Notes: a model not told the origin generated them from the letters alone. Numbered from the stretch's first letter, positions 17,971 through 27,492 are shown. The stretch is DNA of 64,000 nt from Anaerocolumna sp. AGMB13025 (GCF_029689925.1 NZ_CP121445.1:1047001-1111000), one strand, 5' to 3'. Numbers and translations are program-made.

Positions 17971-19068
17971 TTACGCAAACAACCCAAGCAGCAAATGCAC
18001 CAATTCCGTATTTTTCTCCGGAGACATAAAGCAGAAGCGTATAAACTTCTGGTCTAAGAAAGGAAAAGTAGAGCAGTCCCTTATCATTAAGCCTTTTCGG
18101 ATCGCAGCGTCAAATACATCAGCAGAAGTGATACCATCTTTTAGAATTCTAACCAGTAAAAAATTTGCAACGGGAGGATAAAGCTTTATATTAGGACAGG
18201 CGGACAGAAGAGTTACGATTCTGTCACGTTCCTGTTTGATTAAGGTTCTGGTCTCATTAATATAATCCTCGTCCGTAAACATGATTTCTCCTGCAATGGC
18301 CGCCAGGGTATTAATGGTCCAGGGGTTCTTTCTCTGATTTAACTGCTTTAATAAATCCAGATTTCCGCAGATTGCATATCCCAAACGAAGTCCAGGGGCT
18401 GCATAAAATTTAGAGATACCCCTTAGGATAATAATGTTATTATAATAACCGGCTAAGGAAATCCCGGTAATCTCTTTCATATCCTCCGCAAACTCCACAT
18501 AGGTTTCATCCACCATGCAGATAATGTTGCGTTGTTTGCAGATATCCAGTATTTTTCTCATATCGGATAAGGGAATGGCAGAGGAGGTTGGGTTATTGGG
18601 ATTACAGATAACTAAAAGGTCAAAATCCGAAGTCAGCTCTCCTTTAAGGTCCTCCACATTAAGCTTAAAATCCTCTTCTTCCTCCAGACGGTAATACTGG
18701 GAACTGCCGCCGCCTAAGGAGATTTCCCGTTCATATTCCGAATAAGTAGGTCCTAAGATCAGGGCTTTTTTGGGATGGGTTATCTGGATGAATAAAGAGA
18801 TTAGCTCCGTAGAACCATTGCCTACCACAATATGTTCCGGATCAGCATTCACATATGCTGCGATACACTTTCTAAGGGAAGTATATTCTCTGTCCGGATA
18901 TCCTGTTATGGCATCAATTTTACCAGACAGTTCGGCTTTTAACCTCGGTGAGATGCCAAGAGGATTGACATTGGCAGAAAAACTGGTGATATCCTCTTTT
19001 TTTATTCCATAGATTGCTTCAATTTTTTCTAAATCACTTCCGTGAAAATGTTCTTTTGGTGTCAGCAT
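17971..19068 (-). CDS. PLP-dependent aminotransferase, CobD/HisC-like
   Basis: 365-aa fold-type I PLP enzyme of the histidinol-phosphate aminotransferase / L-threonine-O-3-phosphate decarboxylase branch. The N-terminus HGSDLEKIEAIYGI and SFSANVNPLG is typical of CobD-like proteins. The PLP-binding sites are NGSTELI, CNPNNPTS (Asn), DETYVEF (Asp), the Schiff-base Lys in RGISKFYAAPG and the phosphate Arg in LRLGYAICG. It lacks the Zn-ribbon tail of long CobD proteins. No cobalamin or histidine genes are nearby, so the substrate is uncertain. Monocistronic, with its own terminator and the 22-bp repeat array upstream. Confidence 0.8.
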   Translation of the reverse strand: MLTPKEHFHGSDLEKIEAIYGIKKEDITSFSANVNPLGISPRLKAELSGKIDAITGYPDREYTSLRKCIAAYVNADPEHIVVGNGSTELISLFIQITHPKKALILGPTYSEYEREISLGGGSSQYYRLEEEEDFKLNVEDLKGELTSDFDLLVICNPNNPTSSAIPLSDMRKILDICKQRNIICMVDETYVEFAEDMKEITGISLAGYYNNIIILRGISKFYAAPGLRLGYAICGNLDLLKQLNQRKNPWTINTLAAIAGEIMFTDEDYINETRTLIKQERDRIVTLLSACPNIKLYPPVANFLLVRILKDGITSADVFDAAIRKGLMIRDCSTFPFLDQKFIRFCFMSPEKNTELVHLLLGLFA

Positions 19069-19197
19069 ATCGTTCCATCCTTTTCTTTGCTTTGTTGTTT
19101 CAGTTAATTTATTATAAAGATTGTAATCGTACAGTTACATTATTGCGTTCCTTCATTGAGAATCTAATCTGAATTATTCCACTATTCGTATTATTAT

Positions 19198-19322
19198 ACA
19201 AAATTATATGCAATGAATCTGTAAAGCATCCAATGGGTATTTGTAAAATATCCAATGAGTATCTGTAAAGCATCCAATGGGTATTTGTATAGCATACCAT
19301 AGGTATTTGTAAAGCATCCCCA
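19198..19322. repeat. 22-bp tandem repeat array
   Basis: Four to five consecutive 22-bp units at 19219, 19241, 19263, 19285 and 19307 with core GTAAAGCATCCAATGGGTAT; a further degenerate copy may lie at 19198. Units 1 and 3 are identical. The 22-bp period is about two helical turns, so identical bases face the same side of DNA. It lies between the divergent aminotransferase and DUF5717 genes. Confidence 0.9.
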
Positions 19323-19415
19323 GAGGAGTCTCCCTTAACAATTAATTTTATGAAAAATGCCCAAATATTCAGTAGTTTTGATAAAACATGTGAACATTTG
19401 CCTATCCACTTTCTA

Positions 19416-19445
19416 TTGCTAAAATATGTCGATTAGTGTTATAAT
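19416..19445 (+). promoter_or_regulatory. Probable sigma-A promoter of the DUF5717 operon
   Basis: TTGCTA at 19416, 18-bp spacer, perfect TATAAT at 19440. It would start transcription near 19452, about 50 bases before the coding region. Confidence 0.55.
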
Positions 19446-19502
19446 TATTATAATTTAAATCCAGAAAAATGCAATACAGAATAATAAAATCCAAAGCTTG
19501 GG

Positions 19503-22500
19503 GTGAAACAATTGAAAGATAAAGTGGAGCGGTTAGCGAAAGGAGTTTTTGAATATGAATCACCGGGTATTCTTTTATCGGAAGAAGAACTGGTGATTAC
19601 AGTAGATGCAGGCAAGGTCTATTCCGGCAGCTTTACCATTAAAAACAGTAAAAATACACCGATTAAAGGTATATTGTATTCCTCCAGTGAATTATTCTGT
19701 CTGGAACAAAGCAGCTTTACTGACAGGGAGAATGTCATTGGTTACCGCTTTAATGGGGATAATATGAATCCGCTGGAGACAGTACAGGGTGAGGTGTGTA
19801 TTGTCAGTGACTGCGGAGAGATTATATTACCGTTTACCGTTACCATTGAGGCACCTTATCTTAATTCTTCCATCGGAAAAATTAAGGATCTGTTTAACTT
19901 TACGAATCTGGCCAAAACAGATACGGCAGAAGCAATCAAACTGTTTAAATCTCAGGAATTTAAGCAAATCTTAATACATCATGATATAAAATTCCTTTTA
20001 TTGTATCAGAATATAATCAAAAGCAGGTCCATAAGCCAGGCAATGGAAGAATTCCTGATTGCCATCCGCAAAAAACTAAGTATTAACCTAGCCGTAGATA
20101 AAACCAAGCTTCATTATGAGCTGATAAGCGAAAGTATTATGGATAAGGTTACCCTGTCAAAGGATAATTGGGGATATGCGGAAATACGTGTCACCTCGGA
20201 GGCTCCGTTTTTGATACCGGAACATAAAATCATCTGGACAGATAATTTTGTTGGGAATACCTATCCATTGGAATTTGTACTAAATCCTGCCTTAATGCGT
20301 GCCGGTAATAATTACGGAAGGTTATTACTGACTACGGCCCATGAAACCATTGCAATTGAAATTAGCTGTCATTGTGCCAGAAACAGTACATTAAGGGATA
20401 TTAATCATAAAAAAATAAACAAAAGCAAGCTGAAACTGATAGAGAATTATCTGGATTTTCGCTTGGGAAGACTTCCTTTGACCCAGTATGTTAATGAATC
20501 GGAAGGTTTATTGGAACAAGTTATAACCCTGAGTGAAACCAGACAGGAGGAATTTAAACTCCAACGGATCCATTTGTTAATTATATCCGGGGAGGAGGAA
20601 AAATCCGAACAGCTGCTAAAAGAATACGCGGTAACCGCCGAAAAGTGGAGGCAGTCAGAACCTGTCTTATACTGCGGCTATCTGTACCTGCTGGCTCTTT
20701 TGCATAAGGATGAAACCTCTATAGCAGATGCCCTTCACACAATGAAAGAAGTATATGAAACCAACCGGAATGAATGGAAGATCCTCTGGTGTCTGCTCTA
20801 TATCGATAAAAAATATGATGTCAATAAAGCCTTAAAACTGGAAGCAATCAGGGAACAATACAAAAGCGGCTGCAGAAGCCCGATTTTATATTTTGAAGCT
20901 GCAGTTGTATTTAACGAAGAACCCTCCCTGCTTCATGAATTACAGGACTTTGAACTTCAGGTACTTGGCTGGGATATAAAGCATGACTATATTTCCGAAG
21001 AAACTGCAATGCAGTACAGCTATCTTGCAGGAAAGAAAAAGAACTTTTCAAAGCCTGTACATAACTGTCTGGTGAAGATATATCAAAAATATAAGAACAA
21101 AGAAGTATTAACTGCCATCTGCAGTCTCTTAATCAGAGGACAGCAAAGAAACAATAAGTATTTTAACTGGTATCAGGAAGGTGTGAATGAACAGTTAAGG
21201 ATTACAGAGCTTTACGAATATTATATGTATTCCATTAATGAGAATCCCGACACCGTACTGCCCCAGCAGATTTTGCTGTATTTTATATATAATAGCAGCT
21301 TAAGTGACCGCAAAAAAGCTTATCTGTATGCATATATTGTTAAAAATAAAGAGAATCTGCCTGCCATGTACCGTTCCTACTGGAAACGGATTGAGCAGTT
21401 TGTTGAAAAGCAGCTGAAAAACCGAAATATAGGTATCAATCTGGCCCTGCTATATGAAGAATTAATTGCCCAGCAAGTGCTTACCCAGGAGTTGGCTGCA
21501 GCACTTCCCGAGGTCATGTTCAAACATGAGATTGTATGCCACAATCCGAATATGAGAGGTGTTCTGGTGGTGCATAAGGAGCTGGAAGAGGAAGTATACA
21601 CTCCCTTTACCGGGGAAACGGCCTATGTGGATATTTATACGGAAGATGCCGAGATATTTCTGATAGACGGTTTTGAAAACCGCTACAAAGTTACTGCGGA
21701 ATATACCCTGAATAAACTAATGCACTGGGAATATTACATTAATACCTGTTATGAGATGAAAATAAACCATCCAATGGTTTTACTCAATCTTTCAGAGAAA
21801 GTACAGAATTATCTTAAATTTGACGAGCAATCCATAGAAATCCGTAAGAGTATATTGGGCTTAAAAGGATTAAGTGATGCTTATTACAATAAAATCATTC
21901 TTGACCTGATCTATTACTATTATGATAATTTCGAGGGAGAGCTGCTGGAGAATTACTTAAACTGTATTGATCTTCACAGACTTAATAAAGCAGACCGGGA
22001 TAAGATAATTGAACTTTTCATTATAAGAGATTTATATGAGAAAGCTCTGGCAGCCCTTAATGAGTTTGGGTTTGAGGGAATTGCGGTGAAGCGGCTGATT
22101 AAATTATGTTCTGCTCTATTACAGTCTACCGGGGAAGAGCAGACAAAGGAGGAAGTAATTGTAAGCCTGGCTTATCATATCTTTAAGGAAGGCAAGTACA
22201 ACGAGCAAATCCTTAAGTATCTGGTAAAGCATTTCTTTGGTACCACCGCAGAGATGTACAAGCTCTGGGAAGCCGCGTCAGGTTTTGAACTGGAGACTGC
22301 CGACCTGGAAGAACGGCTTTTAGTGCAGATGCTGTTTGCAGAAAGTTACATTACCAATTCTCTGGCAGTATTCCTGAATTATTATAAAAGAGGTACGAAT
22401 CATAAACTAATCCGGGCCTTTTTATCTTATAATGCTTACAAATATCTGGTTATGGACCGGGTAATACAGCCTGAGCTTTTTAATATAATGAAACGGGAAT

Positions 22501-23075
22501 TAGTTTATGAAGAGAATGAAGTTTGTATGCTGGCGTTATTAAAGAAGCTGTCCCAGGGAGAGGAATTTACCGACAGCGAAATAGAAATGATCGATTATAA
22601 CCTACATAAATTCATTCAAAAAGGAATTATTCTGCCCTTTTATAAAAAATTCCAGAACGTGCTTACCCTTCCATCTCGGGTCAACGACCGTATATTTGTA
22701 GAATATATCACCAATCCGGCTCATAAAGTGACAATCCATTACCGTCTGGAAGGGAAAAACAGTACCGATGAATTTGTCTCGGAAGAGATGAAAAATGTAT
22801 ATCTGGGCATCCACATAAAGGAGTTTATCCTATTCTATAATGAAAGTATACAGTATTACATAACGGAGGAAGACAGGGAGGGAGAAATAGCCGTTACCGA
22901 AAGTGTTAGCGTTGAATTAGATCATAATATGAAACTGGAGGAAGACACCAGGTACGACCATCTAAATTTCTTACTTACTGCCCTGGAAGTTCAGGATGAT
23001 AAGACATTAATTGAGAGTTTAAGCAATTATTATACAACGGATTATGTGATATCCAAGGCTTTTAAGCTATTATAG
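19503..23075 (+). CDS. Giant DUF5717-like protein of unknown function
   Basis: 1190-aa cytoplasmic protein (no signal peptide or membrane helix seen) that I place tentatively in the DUF5717 family of Lachnospiraceae. Residues about 25-115 look like an Ig/beta-sandwich domain (GKVYSGSFTIKN); a second beta segment is at about 215-300. The middle, about 310-1060, is rich in helices with Tyr/Leu/Glu periodicity resembling TPR-like solenoid repeats. The end returns to beta-rich sequence (VTIHYRLEG). No catalytic motif is seen. Start may be GTG 19503 or TTG 19512; GGGGTG suits the latter. First gene of a four-gene unit whose next member is an Hsp70/actin-like ATPase, so it could be a partner or scaffold (inference). 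Confidence 0.7.
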   Translation: MKQLKDKVERLAKGVFEYESPGILLSEEELVITVDAGKVYSGSFTIKNSKNTPIKGILYSSSELFCLEQSSFTDRENVIGYRFNGDNMNPLETVQGEVCIVSDCGEIILPFTVTIEAPYLNSSIGKIKDLFNFTNLAKTDTAEAIKLFKSQEFKQILIHHDIKFLLLYQNIIKSRSISQAMEEFLIAIRKKLSINLAVDKTKLHYELISESIMDKVTLSKDNWGYAEIRVTSEAPFLIPEHKIIWTDNFVGNTYPLEFVLNPALMRAGNNYGRLLLTTAHETIAIEISCHCARNSTLRDINHKKINKSKLKLIENYLDFRLGRLPLTQYVNESEGLLEQVITLSETRQEEFKLQRIHLLIISGEEEKSEQLLKEYAVTAEKWRQSEPVLYCGYLYLLALLHKDETSIADALHTMKEVYETNRNEWKILWCLLYIDKKYDVNKALKLEAIREQYKSGCRSPILYFEAAVVFNEEPSLLHELQDFELQVLGWDIKHDYISEETAMQYSYLAGKKKNFSKPVHNCLVKIYQKYKNKEVLTAICSLLIRGQQRNNKYFNWYQEGVNEQLRITELYEYYMYSINENPDTVLPQQILLYFIYNSSLSDRKKAYLYAYIVKNKENLPAMYRSYWKRIEQFVEKQLKNRNIGINLALLYEELIAQQVLTQELAAALPEVMFKHEIVCHNPNMRGVLVVHKELEEEVYTPFTGETAYVDIYTEDAEIFLIDGFENRYKVTAEYTLNKLMHWEYYINTCYEMKINHPMVLLNLSEKVQNYLKFDEQSIEIRKSILGLKGLSDAYYNKIILDLIYYYYDNFEGELLENYLNCIDLHRLNKADRDKIIELFIIRDLYEKALAALNEFGFEGIAVKRLIKLCSALLQSTGEEQTKEEVIVSLAYHIFKEGKYNEQILKYLVKHFFGTTAEMYKLWEAASGFELETADLEERLLVQMLFAESYITNSLAVFLNYYKRGTNHKLIRAFLSYNAYKYLVMDRVIQPELFNIMKRELVYEENEVCMLALLKKLSQGEEFTDSEIEMIDYNLHKFIQKGIILPFYKKFQNVLTLPSRVNDRIFVEYITNPAHKVTIHYRLEGKNSTDEFVSEEMKNVYLGIHIKEFILFYNESIQYYITEEDREGEIAVTESVSVELDHNMKLEEDTRYDHLNFLLTALEVQDDKTLIESLSNYYTTDYVISKAFKLL

Positions 23076-23230
23076 GAGAATCAAACACTGATTATTTCGC
23101 AACTTTTTTAAAAATAAAACATACAACTGATCAGGACTTCACGGTTTCCATGCCATAGGGGCATGTCCTTGGGGCAACAATGAATTGTATGCAATAACCT
23201 GTATGAGTATCTGGAAGGGAGGTATGAAGT

Positions 23231-24499
23231 ATGAGTGAACAAAAAAGCCTTATTGTAGGATTTGACTTATGTGATAGAGATTCCCAGCTTTGCTGTTATA
23301 ATTCTAAGACCTTTGAAGCGGAATCCATCTGTGTCACTTCCGATAAAACAAAATATTTGATACCTACCGCCTTAGGGGTTAAGGAAAAAAACAAGGAGTG
23401 GATTTATGGAGAGGAGGCTTATCTTGCAGGTAAAGCTGGAACCGGGGTTTTAGTAGATGGATTACTGTCGAAGCTCTTAACCGGTGAAGATACCGAGATT
23501 TACGGAGTTCCTTTTAAGCCGGTGGCGCTTCTTGAGAAGTACTTCCGTAAATGTCTGCAGCTTTTAAAAATCTATTTTCCCTCCAACAGTATTCTTAAAC
23601 TGGCGGTAACCGTGAAAGAATCGGAGGGAGCGGTTAAAGAAGGCATCTATCAGGCGCTTAACAATATGGGTATCGGAAAAGACCGGGCGGTGGTTTTGAG
23701 CCATTCCCAGTGTTATCAGTATTATGCTCTGTATCAGAGCAAGGAATTGTGGTTAAATGACATTGGGTTATTTGATTTTGATGAAGAGGGACTAAACTAT
23801 CAGCAGATAACAATTGACAGGAAAACCAAGCCCTATGTTGTGGGAATTCTTAAGAAAGAATTAAACGATATTATTAATTATCAGTCCTTAGAAGAAATTC
23901 AGGATAAGGAAAGACAGGAGTATCTGTTTAGCAATCTGGCAAAAAAAGTACTTTATAAGCAGGTGGTCTCAACTATTTATGTTACCGGCAAGGGATTTGA
24001 AGGAACTTGGGCGGATGCGGTATTAAAGGAACTATGTATTGGAAGAAGAGTGTTTAAAGGACAGAACCTGTATGCCAAAGGTGCCTGTTACGCCGCAAGG
24101 GAATTATCCGGAGAGCAAAAATTAGAGGATTTTTTACTCCTGGACGGGGATATGATTACCAGTACCTTTTATATTAATGGCTATTATGATAATAAACCGG
24201 CCATTGCGACTTTGGCTAAGGCCTCTTCCCCCTGGTATGACTTAGAGGAGAAGCTGGATTTAATACTGGATGACAGTAATGAGATCAGTATTTACCGAAA
24301 AGATATCCTAAAGCATGAGACACAAACCTATAGCCTTATGTTAGAGGGACTGCCCAAGAGACCCAATAAAACTACCAGGGTCGAAATAAGGATTAGGTTC
24401 CTTAATCGGAATACCGCTGTCATAACCGTGAAAGACAAGGGATTTGGTAACTTTTTTCCTTCAACTAACCGGATATGGGAAATGGAAATTACCTTTTAA
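23231..24499 (+). CDS. Hsp70/actin-like ATPase (DUF5716-like)
   Basis: 422-aa protein with an Hsp70-like plan. Residues 6-60 (SLIVGFDLCDRDSQL, then YLIPTALG and WIYGEEAY) match the phosphate-1 region and the early strands of Hsp70. LNDIGLFDFDEEGLNY (about 175-190) takes the place of phosphate 2. STIYVTGKGFEGTWAD (about 247-262) resembles the adenosine motif, and KGQNLYAKGACYAAREL follows it. Residues about 298-422 are beta-rich, like a short substrate-binding domain without an alpha lid. The catalytic Gly-rich turns are altered, so ATPase activity is not certain. The DUF number is tentative. It lies 155 bp after the DUF5717-like gene and is co-directional. Confidence 0.65.
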   Translation: MSEQKSLIVGFDLCDRDSQLCCYNSKTFEAESICVTSDKTKYLIPTALGVKEKNKEWIYGEEAYLAGKAGTGVLVDGLLSKLLTGEDTEIYGVPFKPVALLEKYFRKCLQLLKIYFPSNSILKLAVTVKESEGAVKEGIYQALNNMGIGKDRAVVLSHSQCYQYYALYQSKELWLNDIGLFDFDEEGLNYQQITIDRKTKPYVVGILKKELNDIINYQSLEEIQDKERQEYLFSNLAKKVLYKQVVSTIYVTGKGFEGTWADAVLKELCIGRRVFKGQNLYAKGACYAARELSGEQKLEDFLLLDGDMITSTFYINGYYDNKPAIATLAKASSPWYDLEEKLDLILDDSNEISIYRKDILKHETQTYSLMLEGLPKRPNKTTRVEIRIRFLNRNTAVITVKDKGFGNFFPSTNRIWEMEITF

Positions 24500-24569
24500 T
24501 TTTTTGGACTAAGCGGCATGGAAGGAAAGCAGTCAGGGGAGAAAATAAGGTCTAAACTAGGAGGGTTTT

Positions 24570-25406
24570 ATGGGAAAGTTGATTCTATGCGGCGGGAGGC
24601 AGACAGACAAGCCGTATTACTTTAAACTGACAAACACGTATGTCTATACCATCGAAGAATTATGTTATTATATTTATAATAATATTGAGTTCATACAAGA
24701 AGAGCTCTTTTTAGAGGCTCTTATAACCTGGATCAGAGAGGAATTAGATTTAGAGGATAGAGCAGATAAGCTTCTTGAATTACTGGAGAATAAAGCGGGG
24801 ATTAAGGATTATGTCGTATGTATTTTATGTAGTGCGGATTATTATTCTGAAACCGAAATCAAACAGCTGTTACATATCATGGATGAGCTGGGGAATTTGA
24901 CACCTATTGATAAAAAGAAGAAAAAAGCGGATAATTATATGAAATACAGACAGTTTACCGAAGCTGCCCTGGAGTATGAAGCCATCTTAAGCAGTACCGA
25001 GGCGGCCGGATTAGACAATGCTGGATATGGGAATTTACTGCATAATCTGGCACTGGCCAGGATATATACCATTGGCTTAGCTGCTGCATCGGATACCTTT
25101 AAAGAAGCCTATGAGAGAAATCAGGACAGGGAATCGTTAAAACAATATCTGAATGCACTGGTTATGAGCAGGCAGGAAGAACGGTTGAAACAGGAAGTTA
25201 TTAATTACGGTATCGGGGAGGAAGAGCTTAACCGTCTTAGAAGTGATTTAGAGATCTATGAATCAGAGGCTAAAACTTCGGAGGGATACCAGGTTATCAC
25301 TAACCTTCTGGAGTATAAAGATAACGGCAGAATTATTCCGTTTTACGAGATGACAGAGGACCTAATCAATCAATGGAAACAAGAATTCAGAAGGGAAAAC
25401 TCGTAA
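24570..25406 (+). CDS. Hypothetical helical (TPR-like) protein
   Basis: 278-aa soluble protein of unknown function. The N-terminus MGKLILCGGRQTDKPYYF is followed by an acidic helical part; residues about 117-210 (ADNYMKYRQFTEAALEYEAI, then DNAGYGNLLHNLALARI and AASDTFKEAYERN) look like two to three TPR hairpins. RBS AGGAGGG six bases before ATG. It sits between the Hsp70-like gene and the membrane coiled-coil gene, only 15 bp from the latter, so it is very probably part of the same unit and could be an adaptor (inference). Confidence 0.7.
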   Translation: MGKLILCGGRQTDKPYYFKLTNTYVYTIEELCYYIYNNIEFIQEELFLEALITWIREELDLEDRADKLLELLENKAGIKDYVVCILCSADYYSETEIKQLLHIMDELGNLTPIDKKKKKADNYMKYRQFTEAALEYEAILSSTEAAGLDNAGYGNLLHNLALARIYTIGLAAASDTFKEAYERNQDRESLKQYLNALVMSRQEERLKQEVINYGIGEEELNRLRSDLEIYESEAKTSEGYQVITNLLEYKDNGRIIPFYEMTEDLINQWKQEFRRENS

Positions 25407-25421
25407 CAGGAAAGGAATCTA

Positions 25422-26651
25422 ATGGGCATACGAAACAGACTGTTTCCAAAAAGGAACAGTAAACCAAGCAAAACGAAAGAACGAAACAATCCTCAGCCAC
25501 AGGAAGATTTCCAAGCCAAGCGTGACGAGGAACAGGATCAGAACGCCATGATTTCCCTGGAGGAAAAGACAGTGGATTATAATTCCACGGCTGACCGGGG
25601 GAATTTTATAATCGATAACTGCGAACAGATTTTGGAGACCTCGAAACAACTGGAGGAATTAAAAGTGGAATACCAGGCGGTGACTTCATATCTGACGGAT
25701 ATTCAAAAGCTGGAACAGATACCTTCTGAGGACAGGGAGTATATAGGTGACCTGGCAAGAAAAATCATTACGTTTATCAGGGAGAAAGCAAAATTTCAGA
25801 ATAGTAACAAAAAAATCTCGGATTCCCAGTTTAAGCATATAGCCCGGTATGAGGAAGACCTGCCGGCTGAATTAAAGCGGATGAAAAATAATGAAGCATA
25901 TCAAAATACAATTAAAACCGATATGAAATATTTAGAGGGAGAAAAGGGAGCTCTTTATTATCAGAAAGAAGAGATTTTAAATAAACATACGTATTTAAAA
26001 GGCATTGCTATTACCACCAGTGTTTTAGTTATTATCTTGTTTGGGCTTTTTATCTTAATCCAGAATTATACAAAGGCTGATATGCAGATTCCCTTTATGA
26101 TGACCCTTGTCATGGCTATGGTTTCTGTCGTTTATATATTTCTTAATTCAAGAATCAATAAAAAAGAGATGAAAGTGACCGAGTTAAAGCTGAATAAAGC
26201 GATCGGACTTTTGAATAAAGTTAAGATTAAGTATATTAATAATACCAATGCATTGGATTATACCTATCAAAAGTATATGGTTAATAGTTATGCGGAGCTT
26301 AAGTATTTATGGGATCAGTATTTAAAAGCCAAAGAAGAGGAGAAGATTTATAACAAGAATACGGAGCAGTTAGAGTTCTATAAAAAAGAGCTGGTGAAGG
26401 AACTTCGTAGTTATGATTTAAGGGATCCGGATATCTGGGTACATCAGGCGGCGGCTATTATTGATAACAAGGAAATGGTTGAGGTGCGTCACCGGCTTAA
26501 TTCCAGAAGGCAGAAGCTGAGGGAGCAGATTGATTATAATAATGGGTTAAAAGACAATAGTATTGAGGCGGTTAGGATTTTTATTAACCGGAGACCGGAG
26601 AACCGGGAGGAAGTGGCGGAGCAGCTTCGGAAGTATGGGATTTATCTGTAA
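25422..26651 (+). CDS. Hypothetical two-TM coiled-coil membrane protein
   Basis: 409-aa protein of unknown function. It has a charged, disordered N-terminus (residues 1-50), a first coiled coil (about 65-190), two adjacent membrane helices (about 193-214 and 223-241) forming a hairpin, and a second long coiled coil (about 245-400). Both coiled coils would thus lie on the same side, probably the cytoplasm given the basic N-terminus. Last gene of the four-gene unit; it could anchor the Hsp70-like complex to the membrane (inference). Confidence 0.7.
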   Translation: MGIRNRLFPKRNSKPSKTKERNNPQPQEDFQAKRDEEQDQNAMISLEEKTVDYNSTADRGNFIIDNCEQILETSKQLEELKVEYQAVTSYLTDIQKLEQIPSEDREYIGDLARKIITFIREKAKFQNSNKKISDSQFKHIARYEEDLPAELKRMKNNEAYQNTIKTDMKYLEGEKGALYYQKEEILNKHTYLKGIAITTSVLVIILFGLFILIQNYTKADMQIPFMMTLVMAMVSVVYIFLNSRINKKEMKVTELKLNKAIGLLNKVKIKYINNTNALDYTYQKYMVNSYAELKYLWDQYLKAKEEEKIYNKNTEQLEFYKKELVKELRSYDLRDPDIWVHQAAAIIDNKEMVEVRHRLNSRRQKLREQIDYNNGLKDNSIEAVRIFINRRPENREEVAEQLRKYGIYL

Positions 26652-26753
26652 TGCTCTATGTTTCGATAGTGCTTCAAGGGGGAACTTCGCTGGTTGGAGG
26701 GAGTTGATTTACTTGAATAAATCAGCTTTTTAGGTTGTGAGGAAAGCCTTGTG

Positions 26754-26946
26754 CAGGATATGTTTCCTATGCTTAGATTCTTCGCCTGATATTCACTAAT
26801 GGTTTTTTCCTGTGGTAAAGCGAGAGCGAGAAAGCACAAACTCCGAGCAAAGCTCGTCAGACAGTGTGCTTTCTCGCTCTGAACCACAGGAAAAAGCCAT
26901 AAGTGAATTTGCAGGTGAAGAAGAATCGCATAGGAAACATATCCTG
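26754..26946. repeat. 193-bp imperfect palindrome
   Basis: The two arms of about 95 bp are inverted copies with only a few mismatches and short indels. Outer ends CAGGATATGTTTCCTATG and its complement match perfectly over 18 bp; inner blocks TTTTTCCTGTGGT and AGAGCGAGAAAGCACA also match. The centre is CGAGC-AAA-GCTCG at 26844-26856. It could be a MITE-like relic or a very long RNA hairpin. No clear target duplication flanks it. Confidence 0.88.
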
Positions 26947-26970
26947 ACTATTATTACTTGCAAAAATGAC

Positions 26971-26999
26971 TTGACAGAAATTGATACATTTCATATTAT
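26971..26999 (+). promoter_or_regulatory. Sigma-A promoter of valS
   Basis: Perfect TTGACA at 26971, 17-bp spacer, TATTAT at 26994. Transcription from here gives a leader of about 550 nt before valS. Confidence 0.8.
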
Positions 27000-27239
27000 T
27001 ATATAGGAACGTAAAGTTAAGCTCCTCGGTTTAATTTTAAGGTTCGGCGGTGTAGTTTACTTGCCTCTTTGCTGGTTGTATGCCAGGTCTTATAGTAATT
27101 AGAACGAGTCTGGTTTGGCTTAGTTTATTATTATTAATTATTGTATTACTATTACTATTATTATTTTTTTATTATTATAGGATTTTTGCTGATATTATTA
27201 TTGTTGTATTTATTTTATTTAATACTATAGCGGTTAAAT

Positions 27240-27492
27240 GTAGAGATGGAGAGGATTAGATAAATAATCTTAGCAGAGAGGATAGCCCATGGCTGAAAGG
27301 TTATCTTAGGAAGTGTTTATTGAAGGTAGCTCCGGAACAGGATTTCTGAAGTTGAGTAGGAAGTTACGGGTGGTCCCGTTACAGGCTGGTGGTCAGGGTT
27401 ATCTGATCCAGAGGTGGCATTTGGTAAGAATGCCATGAATAAAGGTGGTATCGCGGTTCTTCGTCCTTTCAGGCGGAGGGCTTTTTTTTATT
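27240..27492 (+). promoter_or_regulatory. T-box leader, valine type
   Basis: tRNA-sensing leader that antiterminates when uncharged tRNA accumulates. The T-box core AGGTGGTATCGCGG is at 27443-27456, followed by a GC-rich stem ending in GGAGGGC and eight T (to 27489). Stem I lies around 27275-27335. A GAA-GTG run at 27310-27315, in the place where the specifier is found in the glycine leader, could give a Val codon, but I could not fold this loop with certainty. Confidence 0.9.

Larger units (their letters stand above)
19069..19502. other. Divergent intergenic region
   Basis: 434 bp without a gene, carrying the 22-bp array and a promoter for the DUF5717 gene. A minus-strand open frame here is only the translated repeat. 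Confidence 0.6.
26652..27230. other. Gene-free region before the valS leader
   Basis: Holds the 193-bp palindrome (26754-26946), the valS promoter (26971-26999) and a TTA/ATT-rich stretch at about 27125-27235. Two open frames over the palindrome, one per strand, look like by-products of the inverted repeat. Confidence 0.6.

Noticed and set aside
19198-19322. 22-bp array as a CRISPR or as coding sequence
   Set aside because: No unique spacers; the minus-strand frame is repetitive and lacks a ribosome-binding site.
26642-27006. Two open frames on opposite strands over the 26.75-kb palindrome
   Set aside because: Both read through the palindrome arms and the + frame overlaps the valS promoter; no protein-like composition.
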